The notes beneath the pieces are model-generated. The model did not search any database. It saw only the letters and a program-made list of their open reading frames with translations, and was not told where the DNA came from. 64,000 nt of DNA, taken from assembly GCF_024586455.1 (NCBI RefSeq), contig NW_026089717.1, positions 1 through 64,000 of the forward strand. Direction: 5' to 3'. The DNA is from Bactrocera neohumeralis (taxonomy: Eukaryota > Arthropoda > Insecta > Diptera > Tephritidae). A program made the translations under genes and the position numbers. Below are positions 22,731 to 34,309 of the stretch, one piece after another (positions within the stretch are counted from its first letter, which is position 1; every line of letters starts with the position of its first letter).

Positions 22731-23077
22731 AGTTAATACATGACTTACACTGAACCCAACTGATAATAGCTACCACACATATACATCTGCCTAGCAGTAA
22801 GCTGACATCACTTACTATAAGATAACACTATCCAAATAACTAAACTAATTGTCATCCACATCAGTACTTTTCCACTTCAGTACTTTTCCACAATAGAATA
22901 GAAAACACAAAACTACAACTGATAAACATATTACTTTGAAGCTAAGTTTTTTGTATAAATACAAGCACCCGCTTGTATACAACATCTTTTTTTCTGTTCA
23001 TTAAGTGATTAAATAAAGATCGCTCTACGGAGCTAAAAATATATTTTTTATAAAATAATAAAGTATAAACTTTAATT
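22731..23077 (+). repeat. 3' LTR of errantivirus-like element
   Basis: 347 bases, same start and end as the 5' LTR, with about eight substitutions (for example ACTTACACTGAACC here versus ACTTACGCTGTCCC). AATAAA lies at about 23012. Confidence 0.9.
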
Positions 23078-23450
23078 CGGGCAAGTATTCACCATAACTG
23101 GTCCTCACTTGAATAACAGCTGTCGCCAACATTACCCGAGGCGGCATACTCGCTGTTTGCATTGCATGTGTGGTTGCGGATGAGATGTAGGATACAGGTG
23201 CAACAATGTGTGATGCGATCGATTGCATATACGACATCGAGCCGCTCTGCACTTGGATACAGTATGCCCCTTACGCACGAACAAATTGATCCGTCCGCTG
23301 CTTACTGCTGAAATCTTCTATTTAAAGTTGCTTCGCAATCCTTCCATAACTGTAAGTGGTCGTAGTCAAGCTGCTCTTCCCACTTGGATCGGGTGGCAGG
23401 GTCCACCTTTGTCATCACTAAATGTATTATATTGCCGTTTATTATTTGCT

Positions 23451-23561
23451 TATCATCGTCAATAGATGCCGAAGAGTCATAAACAGCCGATTGTGTTGAA
23501 AAATATCATCGTCAATAGATGCCGAAGAGTCATAAACAGGCGATTGTGTTGAAAAATATCA
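23451..23561 (-). repeat. 53-bp tandem duplication inside the BEL gag
   Basis: Units at 23451-23503 and 23504-23556 differ by one base (CAGCCGATT versus CAGGCGATT), plus a partial third start. The duplication breaks the gag frame. Confidence 0.85.
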
Positions 23562-23862
23562 GGCATTTGTTAGCATAGACCTTTTTGAGACTTGCCAACG
23601 CTTTCGGGTAATTTTCGTCCGACATCTGAAACGCGTTAACTGTTTCCAGAGGCTCTCTAGATATACAATTACCAAATGGCTAAATTTTTTTATATCTGGG
23701 ATATTTGGGTCATTATGAACCAAGCCCTCAAACAAACTCATAAAATTTTTAAATTCTGAATATTCCCCCTTGAATTTCGGCAAATTAATTTTATTGAACC
23801 TTGAGCTGTGAGAAGCCACGAAAGATGTTTCGAAAATTGACGTTCTATTTTTGGCTAAAATA

Positions 23863-24949
23863 TTTTTATACTCTCGCAACAAAGTAGCTAAGGAGAGTAT
23901 TATAGTTTTGTTCACATAACGGTTGTTTGTAAGTCCTAAAACTAAAAGAGTCAGATATAGGGTTATATATACCAAAGTGATCAGGGTGACGAGTAGAGTC
24001 GAAATCCGGATGTCTGTGTCCGTCCGTCCGTCCGTCCGTCCGTGTCCGTCCGTCCGTGCAAGCTGTAACTTGAGTAAAAATTGAGATATCTTGATGAAAC
24101 TTGCTACACGTATTTCTTGGCTCCATAAGAAGGTTAAGTTCGAAGATGGGCAAAATCGGCCAACTGCCACGCCCACAAAATGGCGGAAACCGAAAACCTA
24201 TAAAGTGTCATAACTAAGCCATAAATAAAGATATTAAAGTAAAATTTGGCACAAAGGGTCGCATTAGGGAGGGGCATATTTTGACGTAATTTTTTTGGAA
24301 AAGTGGGCGTGGCCCCGCCCCCTACTAAGTTTTTTGTACATATCTCGGAAACTACTATAGCTATGTCAACCAAACTCTACAGAGTCGTTTTCTTCAGGCA
24401 TTTCTATATACAGTTCAAAAATGGAAGAAATCGGATAATAACCACGCCCACCTCCCATACAAAGGTTATGTTGAAAATCACTAAAAGTGCGTTAACGGAC
24501 TAACAAAAAACGTCAGAAACACAAAATTTTACGGAAGAAATTGCAGAAGGAAGCTGCACCCAGGCGTTTTTTTAAAATTGAAAATGGGCGTGGCCTCGCC
24601 CACTTATGGGCCAAAAACCATATCTCAGGAACTACTAGACCGATTTCAATGAAATTCGGTATATATAGTATTTTCTTAACACCCTGATGACATGTACGAA
24701 ATATGGGTGAAATCGGTTCACAACCACGCCTTCTTCGAATATAACGCTATTTTGAATTCCATCTGATGCCTTTTCTGTATAATACGAGTACATACATTAG
24801 GAACCAATGATGATAGCGGAATAAAACTTTACAAAATACGGTATTTGAAAAATATGTAAATGACGTATAATGAAATCTCGATTATCACTTTATCATGCGA
24901 GAGTATAAAATGTTCGGTGACACCCGAACTTAGCCCTTCCTTACTTGTT
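23863..24949 (+). mobile_element. DINE-type element, family A copy 4, inside BEL gag
   Basis: Starts TTTTTATACTCTCGCAACAA and ends CCCGAACTTAGCCCTTCCTTACTTG; the GTCY core is at about 24011-24057. Both flanks belong to the same BEL gag. Confidence 0.75.
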
Positions 24950-25217
24950 AATTATTGATTTCGTTTCAGCAATAATGTCCTCTAACTCCCTTCGGGCCAT
25001 GTCGTCTTCATCAATCTCTTGAATTTTATGTGAATTTAATATGTCGAGCCGACATTAGAAATCAATTGGATCTAACGACATGGTTTTTTCTAAAAGGCCC
25101 GTCTTTATCCGCAAAATACTATGTTTCGCCACCGTCCTTTGACGCTTTAATGACTTTAGGTCTGTAAATTCCTTACTCGGAGAAAGGTTGGCGATAGTTG
25201 GCTTTGGCTTGCTCATT

Positions 25218-26448
25218 TTGATTTTTAAAACTAAAATTTACAATAAATTGGCAACGGAAAAAATTCGGAAAAGTTGGGAATCGATTGATGAGAACGAAAG
25301 AAAAGTATCGATTCCCAATTGAACGAAAAATCCGAACGAAAGAAATAGCTCAAAATGAGCAATAGCACAATTAGAAAATTTAACGAAAAAAAAATTGTCC
25401 AATAATTAAATTTGCGAAAACAAGAGATAATATGCGAAAAAACTTTTCGAATTAAAATTTTAAAATTATGCGATTTACAAAAAGGTCGAACCTTAATGTA
25501 GGCGAATCCACAATCTCAAAATCCCTTTACATTCACTTCAATATATGTATATAACATGTATATGTATGATATATATGTAATATGTGTAGAAAACGATATG
25601 TAATATATGTAAAAATAAGCGTTTAATGTAAAAAGGGAGAGCCAAAACTGAAAGTGTGCGTTTGCAATTTTATTATTATTATATTTTGTTTGCACCACTT
25701 TCAATAATTCGCACTCGTTACCTGTTGTGTCGGCTGATTGACGGCGTTTACGTCCCTTTGGTACGGGATGCAGCGGCAGTTCATTCCCACGACGGCTGAA
25801 GCAGCAGCGGATAGACTGCAGCAACAGAGTGATGGCACCAGCGGAATTGTAGGAGCAGGGGCTTGGCACCAGCAGTGGAGTGATGGTAGCGACAGGGCGA
25901 GCGGAATATCAACAGCGATGCCGGCAGCGGAATGATGACAACAGCAGATTGACGGGAGCAGCGGCGGGACGGCAGCAACGGAGTTATAGCAGCAGCGGAG
26001 AGATAGAGAGAGCAGCAGCGACGGGATGGCAGCAGCCGAGCGACGACAGCAGCAGCGGAGCGACGTCAACAGCAGCGGAGTGATGACAGCAGCAGCGATA
26101 TTAACAGCGACGGGATGGGAGCAGCGATGTGATGATATCAACGCCTTTATTATCGATCACCACTGTATCGCATAAATAAATCACTTTTCGCACTGTACTT
26201 ATCAAGTACCACCTTTTATTTTATTTCTTTGTTTGGTGAATTTCCCACTTTACACTATGTATACGTATACGCACACACTCCACAATACTTCCCTTTTCTT
26301 CTGTTTTGATTTTTTAGGCTGAGGTAAGTACACGGGTAAGTATTTCAGCACTGCACTTTACCCAGTATGTATATATGTATTTATTTTTAGATAGATTTTC
26401 ACTGATTTGCACGTATGTATGTATATAAGTATGTATATATTAGTATTC
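25218..26448 (-). other. Probable BEL leader with CAG/GCA-rich low-complexity tract
   Basis: Between the BEL gag start and the next DINE copy. At 25770-26130 the plus strand is a run of GCAGCAGCGGxGxGA-type imperfect repeats, which produces spurious Ala/Ser/Leu-rich ORFs. The rest is AT-rich. No coding family was recognised. It would be leader sequence if the primer-site-like motif at 27713-27730 belongs to the same element. Confidence 0.4.
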
Positions 26449-27527
26449 TTTTTATACTCTCGCAACAATGTTGCTAACGAGAGTATTATAGTTTTGTTCA
26501 CATAACGGTTGTTTGTAAGTCCTAAAACTAAAAGAGTCAGATATAGGGTTATATATACCAAAGTGATCAGAGTGACGAGTAGAGTCGAAATCCGGATGTC
26601 TGTCCTGTCCGTCCGTCCGTCTGTCCGTCCGTCCGTGCAAGCTGTAACTTGAGTAAAAAGTGAGATATCATGATGAAACTTGGTACACGTATTCCTTGGC
26701 TTCATAAGAAGGTTAAGTTCGAAGATGGGCAAAATCGGCCCACTGTCACGCCCACAAAATGGCGGAAACCGAAAACCTATAAAGTGTCATAACTAAGCCA
26801 TAAATAAAGATATAAAAGTGAAATTTGGCACAAAGGATCGCATTAGGGAGGGGCATATTTGGACGCAATTGTTTTGGAAAAGTGGGCGTGGCCCCGCCCC
26901 CTACTAGGTTTTTTGTACATATCTCGGAAACTACTATAGCTATGTCAACCAAAGTCTACAAAGTCGTTTTCGTCAGGTATTTCCATATACAGTTCAAAAA
27001 TGGAAGAAATCGGATAATAACCACGCCCACCTCCCATACAAAGGTTATGTTCAAAATCACTAAAAGTGCGTTAACCGACTAACAAAAAACGTCAGAAACA
27101 CTAAATTTTACGGAAGAAGTGGCAGAAGGAAGCTGCACCCAGACTTTTTTTAAAAATTGAAAAAGGGCGTGGCGCCGCCCACTTATGGACCAAGAACCAA
27201 ATCTCAGAAGCTACTAGACCGATTTCAATGAAATTCGGTATATAATATTTTCTTAACACCCTGATGACATGTACGAAATATGGCTGAAATCGGTTCACAA
27301 CCACGCCTTCTTCGAATATAAAGCTATTTTGAATTCCATCTGATGCCTGCTCTGTATAATACGAGTGTAAACATTAGGAACCAATGATGATAGCGGAATA
27401 AAACTTTACAAAAATACGGTATTTGAAAAATATGTAAATGACGCATAATGAAATCTCGATTATCACTTTATCATGCGAGAGTATAAAATGTTCGGTGACA
27501 CCCGAACTTAGCCCCTTCTTACTTGTT
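26449..27527 (+). mobile_element. DINE-type element, family A copy 5
   Basis: Full length: TTTTTATACTCTCGCAACAA at the left, hairpin GTTCGGTGACACCCGAAC and CTTACTTG at the right, GTCY core at about 26597-26637. Confidence 0.7.
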
Positions 27528-27712
27528 TGTTTTATTTTTTGTTTTATAATACATATGTTGCTTTATCACCTTCACTGAACCGTGAGCATCGAAAATCCGA
27601 AATCCCGAACACCGAAAAGGGTACCTTTGGCAACTGGTTGCCAAAATAATTTTTGCACTATTGTTATTTCACCGTGTGTACATTTTAAATTAACTTTTTT
27701 AAACACGCATTT

Positions 27713-27730
27713 GTTCCTTCTCGGGCGCCA
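27713..27730 (-). promoter_or_regulatory. Primer-binding-site-like motif of minus-strand LTR element
   Basis: On the minus strand TGGCGCCCGAGAAGGAAC follows a segment ending in TTTCA. It matches the errantivirus primer site at 16 of 18 bases. Downstream on the same strand lies the BEL gag, so this may be its 5' LTR/primer junction. Confidence 0.45.
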
Positions 27731-28000
27731 TGAAATTTCTCAAGTACTAAAATTGTTATGGGATGCGTGTTTGTTTCACATTTTTTTAAATATTCACTTA
27801 ACGGAACTGAACCAACTGCATGTACCAAATACTTGAACTTGCGAAAATTGCGACGAAAAATTAGCGGAAAAAACAGAAACGCGTGCCATCTCGATTCCAG
27901 TCTAAAAACCATTGAATCTTTATTCCAGTTAATATAATTTCACATATCCCAAAATTTAGGCTAACGGGATAAAATAGTTGGAATGTAAGTATGTATGTAT
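27731..28000 (-). repeat. Possible 5' LTR of the BEL-like element
   Basis: On the minus strand the segment has AATAAA at about 27923 and ends CA directly before the primer-site-like motif. No second LTR was found, since the 3' half of the element is missing, and the upstream boundary is a guess. Confidence 0.3.
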
Positions 28001-28263
28001 GTACAAAAAAGAGGTGAGTGTAATTCAATTCGTTAACTTATGGTAATAGATAAAGGTGCGTGCATTTACTATGGTAACTCCTACAAAAGTGTTAAACTGG
28101 CTGAAATTGGAAGATAACCCCACTCAATCTCCATATGCTGCTAACAACCACTTAAAGCGCAATAAATCATTGACTAAATATGCCAGAGACATTAAATGTT
28201 ACCTCCGAAATAGTGACATTCTTATGTCATAGTGCGAAACGGGGCGAAATGGGTACCGAATAT

Positions 28264-28953
28264 CGGCACAAAGGATCGCATTAGGGAGGGGCATATTTGG
28301 ACGTAATTTTTTTGGAAAAGTTGGCGTGGCCCCGCCCCTTACTAAGTTTTCTGTACATATCTCGAAAACTACTATAGCTATGTCAACCAAAGTCTATAGA
28401 GGCGTTTCCTTCAATCATCTCCAAAAATGGAAGAAATCGGATAATAATCACGCCCACCTCCCTTACAAAGGTTTTGTTAAAAATCACTAAAAGTGCGTTA
28501 ACGGACTAACAAAAAACGTCAGAAGCACTAAATTTTACGAAAGAAGTGGCAGAAGGAAGCTGCAGCCAGGCTTTTTTTTTAAATTTAAAATGGGCGTGGC
28601 CCCGCCCACTTATGGACCAAAAACCATATCTCAGGAACTGCTTTACCGATTTCAATGAAATTCGGTATATAATATTTTCTTAACACCCTATGGGTGAAAT
28701 CGGTTCACAACCACGCCTTCTTCCAATATAACGCTATTTTGGATTCCATCTGATGCCCTTTCTGTATAATATACACATCAGGAAATGAAAATAAAATTCA
28801 AACTCAAAGTACACAAATTGATCTAATCTAATTAATTTTGCAGCAAAATAAAAAAATATGTAAATGACGTATAATGAAATCTCGATTATCACTTTATCAT
28901 GCGAGAGTATAAAATGTTCGGTGACATCCGAACTTAGTTCTTCCTTATTTGTT
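28264..28953 (+). mobile_element. DINE-type element, family A copy 6, truncated
   Basis: It lacks the left end and GTCY core (starts GGCACAAAGGATCGCATTAG) and has small internal deletions, with an AT-rich insert at about 28780-28850. The right end has a mutated hairpin (GTTCGGTGACATCCGAAC) and TTCCTTATTTG, so it is older than the other copies. Bases 28001-28263 to its left and 28954-29090 to its right show nothing recognisable. Confidence 0.7.
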
Positions 28954-29090
28954 AAATTATAGAGTCTAAATCCGGGTATGTTGAAATTATTTTTATTTGT
29001 TACATATGTTCTTACACATACATAGTTTCAATTCCTCCATTTTGAGGATTTTACGGCAGTTATTCCAGTCATTATAGTAAGTTCACCTCA

Positions 29091-29484
29091 GAATTCGTGA
29101 TACCCAGCTGTAAGTCTGTAAATACTTCTATATTGACACCCTAAAAGTTGTCTCAAAACCTACATATGGTAGGGTGTACGCAACTATTAAATTCAAGGTC
29201 AAATGTCACAAAAATCGGTTTTTTCCACTTTTTTTGTAAATATCTCATTTCCTATGGTTTTTTTGCTATTTCTGTTTATTATCAATATTGTAGAATACAA
29301 AATTCTCCACGGTGAACCGTTTTCGAGATAGAGGGCGGAGAGCGCGCGGTCACAGCATCACTTCAGGTCAACCGTTGCCTCCAGTCAAAAACGCGCCATA
29401 TATAGTTGATGAACTATCGATAAATCAATGATTATAAATATTTGTCAATTTTTATTAACTATTATATTATATTTTATCATTTTT
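29091..29484. repeat. Left long TIR
   Basis: 394 bases, the inverted counterpart of 31490-31910. Contains CACCCTAAAAGTTGTCTC and the GCGCGCGGTCACAGCATCAC block. Confidence 0.85.
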
Positions 29485-29688
29485 TCCAAACCTATCCACT
29501 TTTTATTCAGTATTAATTTATTTAACAACACTTACCTGCCCATGTAATTGCAGAATTGTTAATGAAAATATAAGAATTATATTTGAATTTAAACCAAATT
29601 AATATTAATAACTTCTTACATGATAAAAAAAAATAAATTATGAATTTACCTTTTTATTAAAAAATATCATTCAATACATTTATTTTTA

Positions 29689-31009
29689 TTAAAAGTAAAA
29701 GATGGAATAAAGGGTACAAAAACTACAATTTATAATTTTAATCATCTCTTCCTCTTCATCGTCGTCTTCCGGCTGCTGGTAAATTTCAAACTGGTCTTCA
29801 TTATCGTCTTCAACATTTGTCTCAAGTTCTTCCATGATTTCGGGGTCAAAAGTTCCATCTTCGTTAATGTCCCTCTGATATGGTATATGTAGCATTGAGA
29901 CAAGCTTGCTCATTACATTGGCCACAAGCTAAAGTGCATTGCAAGCCCGCTTTCCTTTATAACGTAGATGATCGGGACTTTTCACAGATTTCGGAGCATT
30001 ATAGACTGCCAATAAGGTTTGAGTTCCATTCTCTAATAATCTCTGGGCCGAACAATCGCCTTCTTCAAATGCTGCAGCTAGTTCATCCAAATTTGTCAGT
30101 TTCTCAAAAACTTTTAAACATGATTTTTTCCCCTTTTTAAAAAGCGAAGAAGTTGTGTCACATCCACTTAATGCGTGCAGAAATAAGATATGTGTTTTGG
30201 AATGAAGATAATTATCAAAACTTTTAGTCGAGTATATCTCCGTTTTTACATTTCCTTTCCCAACTTTTTTATAGAAATTTTCTTTTTCGTAAGATAGTGT
30301 ATGCCCAATTAAAATGACGAGTAAATCAATATCTTGTCCTATTATAACTGCAGTTTTTTCAGACTTTGATTCTTCAATTGCAATTTCAACAATAAGAACA
30401 TCCGCATCATCTCTGGCTTGTTTAGTAGTAATATTTGCAGCTTGTGATTTTTCAATTAACATATTAATGAGCCTGTCTTTGTTATTTCGATTTGATAAGA
30501 ATTTTTCTTGAGCAACTGGAACAACTATTGTTTCATCGAAACAGACTTCATACGTTTTTGAAAGTGCAGCAGTTCTTCTCTGCTGCTCCATAGCTTTTAC
30601 GTTCTTACTGTAGTCTGAATATCCGTCAAATACAACAATTTTTTTTTTTGGGACTGTAATGCCTTTGTAAATAATTTATGTATTTATCAAAAATCATAGA
30701 AAAAGTATCTTCCCTGCTCCATACAATATGAAGAAGAAGAAATCCGCCATCAGTAATGAACGTCACATTATTTTCATTGAGAACAAAATCAATTGGGCTC
30801 ATATTGTCATACAATGACGATTTTGTTGTTTTTCTCATACCATCATTATCAAATAGAGCTGTTGGATACGGACTCAATTCATATTGATGATATTCTTCAA
30901 GATTACTTTCAAATTGCTTGCTGACAGTATTTCTTTGGAAGAGTAATAATGGATCCACTGCAGCTTTAAAATCATTTATTCTTACAGATTTGTTAACACC
31001 GGAAAGCAA
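29689..31009 (-). pseudogene. Transposon protein with DADVLIV / GQDIDLLV / GCDTTS motifs
   Basis: First block 31009-30626: FVLNENNVTFITDGGFLLL. A slip in the nine-base A run at about 30638 shifts the frame into FDGYSDYSKNVKAMEQQRR. Second block 30591-29929: ARDDADVLIVEIAIEES, VIIGQDIDLLVILIGHT and LFLHALSGCDTTSSLFKKG. An in-frame TAG at about 29928 precedes an acidic C-terminus (EDDNEDQFEIYQQPEDDDEE) ending at 29689. From memory, HAxxGCDTTSxxFxxGK proteins form a widespread uncharacterised repeat-encoded family in invertebrates. The paired Asp motifs resemble PIN/XPG-type nucleases, which is inference only. The frame slip and stop suggest a recently dead copy. Confidence 0.6.
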
Positions 31010-31489
31010 TTTTTATTTTAAATAATAAATTTTTCCGTCGTTTCGACACTTGCAGTTCTTAGAGATTTCATACCGCGCACTACTTCAATAAGCGATTCAC
31101 CTCCCGAATCTGACTTATTACATAGAAAACACAAATCAGCTTTAGTTTTTAAAATCCGTAGTTTACCAAGATACGATTCAAACTGAAACAAAGAGAAGAC
31201 TGTCGTAACTATACATCTTGAATATCTGTCCCTACTGGCTATATATAGAAAGGTGCGCAGTGTATAATAGGCGCCCGTATAATTCCCAGGTAGAATTTTT
31301 GACGTAGTGGAAGGATTTTAAAATTTACAGATTTTAAAGAAGATGCGCTTAATTATTTTCTATTTAAAATGTCATTAGTGTTAATGGGAATATAATTATA
31401 TTATGATCTAAGTTTTTCCCTTCATTATTTTTTAATTTTAGGAAACGGTGATCAGTATTATTGAATAGATATATATTTAGGGCATGAAG

Positions 31490-31910
31490 AAAATGATAAA
31501 ATATAATAAAATAGTTAATAAAAATTGACAAATATGTATAATCATTGATTTATCGATAGTTCATCAATATATATGGCGCGTTTTTGACCGGAGGCACCGG
31601 TTGACCTGAAGTGATGCTGTGACCGCGCGCTCTCCGCCCTCTATCTCGAAAACGGTTCACCGTATGAAAAATTTTTTCAAACAAAATTTGTGGAGAATTT
31701 TGTATTCTACAGTATTGATAATAAATAGAAATAGCAAAAAACCCATAGGAAATGAGATATTTACAAAAAAAAGCGGAAACCCCCATTTTTGTGACCTTTG
31801 ACCTTGAAATTTAATAGTTGCGTACACCCTACCATATGTAGGTTTTGAGACAACATTTAGGGTGTCAATATACAAGTATTTACAGACTTACAGCTGGGTA
31901 TCTTGAATTC
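31490..31910. repeat. Right long TIR
   Basis: 421 bases, the inverted counterpart of 29091-29484, with an additional short AT-rich insertion near 31660-31685. Confidence 0.85.
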
Positions 31911-32205
31911 CGAGATTCTTACCTAATTTAAGTAATAGGATTTGAACTTCTCTTTGAGGTTGCTATAATTCCATTTGGTTAAGACGTGTTGAACGTGACG
32001 TGAATGTTCTATGACAACTTCGATCTTTATATAAAGGCAGTGCTGCCAACTTTCGACCAGGAAAACAGCTGTTTTTGACGGGAAGAATGGAGAAAAAAAC
32101 TAACAAAAAATGATAAGAAAAATCCAAAAAAATCTAAAAACAAATGTATCAAAAATAAGAAAAAATGTCTAAAAAAATATAACAATTTATTAAGTTCATT
32201 TTTGT
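31911..32205. other. Spacer and possible hAT 3' end
   Basis: No gene. CAGTGCTGCCAACTTTCGAC at 32038 resembles a hAT terminus. A weak inverted counterpart (CAGTTGGCTTTTTCCGAC on the minus strand) ends at 34295. No 8-bp duplication was seen, so these ends are tentative. Confidence 0.3.
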
Positions 32206-34088
32206 TTAAAAGATTTCCATTAATTTATCTATATCGTCTTGGTCTGTCTCATTTTCGTATGACATATTCGTGCCTATCATCTGCAGATATTTTACATGCA
32301 CTTCATAGTCGACGCAGCATTTTCCCATCCTTCGTAATCCGTTTCTGTATATTAAAATAAAAATGAATAGAGTATATATTTTGCTTGACATAACACTTTA
32401 CCTTATGCTTAGAATGCTGTTAGTCGTGGCGAGGCCTGTTGAATTTCTTAATTTTCATTTAATTAGGTTAACCTGGCTAAAAACCCTTTCTATCTCCGCG
32501 TTTGATAAACACAATATCAATCTGTTTAAGAATTTTAAAATTATCCGGTAGTCTAAAAGTAATAACCAAATTATTTGGTCGTTTATAAAAAATAACAAGA
32601 AATCGCTTACCTCTGCTTTAATTATTTAATCAATTCAATTGTGAAATATGTGCAGCGCTCCCGAATTTGTTTTCTTTACTTTCATTTATATTCAGGGACT
32701 TTATCTTTTTTCAAAATCGTAGCCCTTCTGCAAAGTTTTATCGGCATACCTCTCAATATCGTCAGTTTCGAAAATATCTAATTCAACTGGTGGTATATCT
32801 CCTTTCTTTAGCGAATTTATGGCGAACTCCAAATCATTAAGCAATTCTGTTGCATTTGCGTTATTACTTTGGAATGACTTGTTCACCCTTTGTAAGTCGC
32901 AAGGAATTGGCTTTAAAAATAACAAATAGAGATAGTTAACGTCATCGCTGAATTGCTGGTGGAGCATTTGCGCTTTAAAGTATTTTTCATTAGTTGGCAG
33001 CAAGTGCAATTTCAGCTCTTCCCACTGATCCAATATTCTCGATACCGCCAATTCAATCGACAACCATCTTGTGTCACTGACTCTGGGTATTTTCAAAGGA
33101 ACCTTTTAGAAAAAATTTACATAATTAAAATAGTTACATAATTATAATTTATACAATAAAAATGTTATTGAAACAATAATTTACTTTGTTAAAAACAACA
33201 TGCAGGACAATTCACACATAACAAATAGTACATAATTGGCACAATAAAGTTAGTAAGCGGAATACTCAGGGACACTTAAAAAACAATACATAAATGTTAA
33301 GAAATAAATTCAAATGTCTGTGACAACAGTTTGAAATACCTTATCATCGTTTAAACATTTGTAAATTTTTTGATATTCAGTTAAATGTTTCATAGATTAA
33401 GAATTCCAAACTGGGAGGTGATGTTTACATACTTGGCTAAAAGCCAGCTGTACAGAATGGCACACACATCTTATTAAAATTAGGCTTGGAGTTTCCTTTT
33501 TTAGTTCTGTGAAAACAATATGGTTTTTGCCTGTCATGACATAGGCATTGTCTGTCCCAATACCAATAAGATTCTTAATATCTAATTTATAGGACGACAA
33601 TACATTTTTGACGCTATCTACAATGGCTTCAGCATTTCCACTTTCTAAACCTACAATTTTTCGCGTAAGTCTTCAGAAAAGTGTGGTCCTAATACATTTT
33701 TTAAAATGTTTGTGCATTTGGTCCGGTGCAGATTTATATTCGCCTCGTCGAACCGTTTTTTGCATAGGCTCCCCAAGTGGTCAATTTGCGCCATTGCTGT
33801 ATGATGTGCAATAAAAAGGCACAGTGATGCTTCCTTAATTTGCACATTATAATTTTCAGATGCTCTTGCAAAGTTGAGCTTGTTCGCCTGAGTAAAGCCA
33901 CTCATGGCACTTGTGTGCTTCTTTGTTGCAGCGTGAGCTCGCAGATCACTCGGTTTCGCTGTGATAGTGCTCTTGAAATAGTTGCAGTAAACCCTCTGCT
34001 GGTCTGTATCATCCCTGCGAATCGATGCCTTGAATTCATCACTTTTAAGCCACACATCGCGGCATTTTTGCTGGTATTCTTTCGGCAT
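32206..34088 (-). pseudogene. hAT-superfamily transposase, four exons, frameshifted
   Basis: Exon 1, 34088-33340: BED-like zinc finger (V-Y-C-N-Y-F-K plus H-A-A-T-K-K-H), then GTDNAYVMTGKN and RCVCHSVQLAFS. Exon 2, 33102-32611: IPRVSDTRWLSIELAVSRIL to IRERCTYFTIELIK. Exon 3, 32552-32402: dimerisation domain SNAEIERVFSQVNLIK. Exon 4, 32344-32206: NGLRRMGKCCVDYEV to the stop. Donors GT and acceptors AG lie at each boundary on the minus strand (introns 33339-33103, 32610-32553, 32401-32345) and the codon phase is kept across all three. Damage: one-base loss at about 33655, stops or frame breaks at about 32700, 32630, 32520 and 32475. The family is inferred from the C-terminal dimerisation box. 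Confidence 0.8.
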
Positions 34089-34309
34089 TTCACAACTTTT
34101 AAGAATTTACGCGCACTTTTTAAATAGAGATGGAACCACTAAATAGAGACGACATTCGCGTATATCGAGAAAAACAATCGATTCCCCACCACATTTTCTG
34201 GTTTGTTTGTAAGTGACTATCGTAAAGCTGCCACTTTTTCATAATTTTTGTACTTAAGTGTTAACAACGCAAAAAAAGTCGGAAAAAGCCAACTGAATTT
34301 CTAAAAAAG

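Larger units (their letters stand above)
15622..23077 (+). mobile_element. Errantivirus-like endogenous retrovirus (Ty3/gypsy group, 17.6/297/ZAM-like)
   Basis: Two 347-base LTRs (AGTTAATACATGACTTAC ... ACTTTAATT) bound a Lys-tRNA-type primer site, gag, pol (protease, RT, RNase H, integrase), an env-like gene and a purine tract. Counting by eye, the LTRs differ at about 8 of 347 positions (about 2.3%), so the insertion is not very recent. LTRs starting AGT and ending in ATT, and a fusion-peptide-type env, are traits of insect errantiviruses. Host flanks are CGCG and CGGG, an imperfect 4-bp duplication. Pol and env carry stops, frameshifts and deletions, and a DINE copy splits the pol/env boundary, so this copy is defective. 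Confidence 0.9.
23078..25217 (-). pseudogene. BEL/Pao-like gag and start of protease, split by a DINE copy
   Basis: Minus-strand ATG at about 25217 begins MSKPKPTIANLSPSKEF, followed by DEDDMARRELEDIIAETKS to about 24953. After the DINE insertion (23863-24949) gag resumes with INLPKFKGEYSEFKNFMSLF and EGLVHNDPNIPDIKKFSHL (DUF1759-like, about 23800-23690). Further down are KVDPATRSKWEEQLDY and CEATLNRRFQ (about 23400-23310), a CCHC-like knuckle (C-R-x-C-N-R-S-H-H-x-L-L-H, about 23230), and AVIQVRTSYGEYLP at 23110-23080, the start of the protease. An in-frame TAA (about 25070) and frameshifts are present. The errantivirus-like element cuts the frame at 23077. Confidence 0.75.
29091..31910 (-). 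mobile_element. DNA transposon with ~400-bp terminal inverted repeats
   Basis: 29091-29484 and 31490-31910 are inverted copies with high identity by eye, including ACCCAGCTGTAAGTCTGTAA, CAAAACCTACATATGGTAGG and GAGGGCGGAGAGCGCGCGGT. The interior carries one minus-strand coding region (29689-31009). The right arm has an extra run (GAAAAATTTTTTCAAACAAA) that the left arm lacks. Termini probably start near GAATTC at both sides, but no target duplication was identified. The superfamily is not assigned. Confidence 0.8.

Noticed and set aside
15615..23081. Perfect 4-bp target duplication for the errantivirus-like element
   Set aside because: The flanking bases are CGCG and CGGG; three of four agree, so it is reported only as imperfect.
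25701..26141. 146-codon Ser/Leu/Cys-rich minus-strand frame
   Set aside because: It lies wholly within the GCAGCAGCGG-type low-complexity tract; open frames exist on both strands there because the repeat unit is near a multiple of three.
32038..34295. hAT terminal inverted repeats
   Set aside because: CAGTGCTGCCAACTTTCGAC and the inverted CAGTTGGCTTTTTCCGAC agree only partly and no 8-bp duplication flanks them, so element ends are left open.
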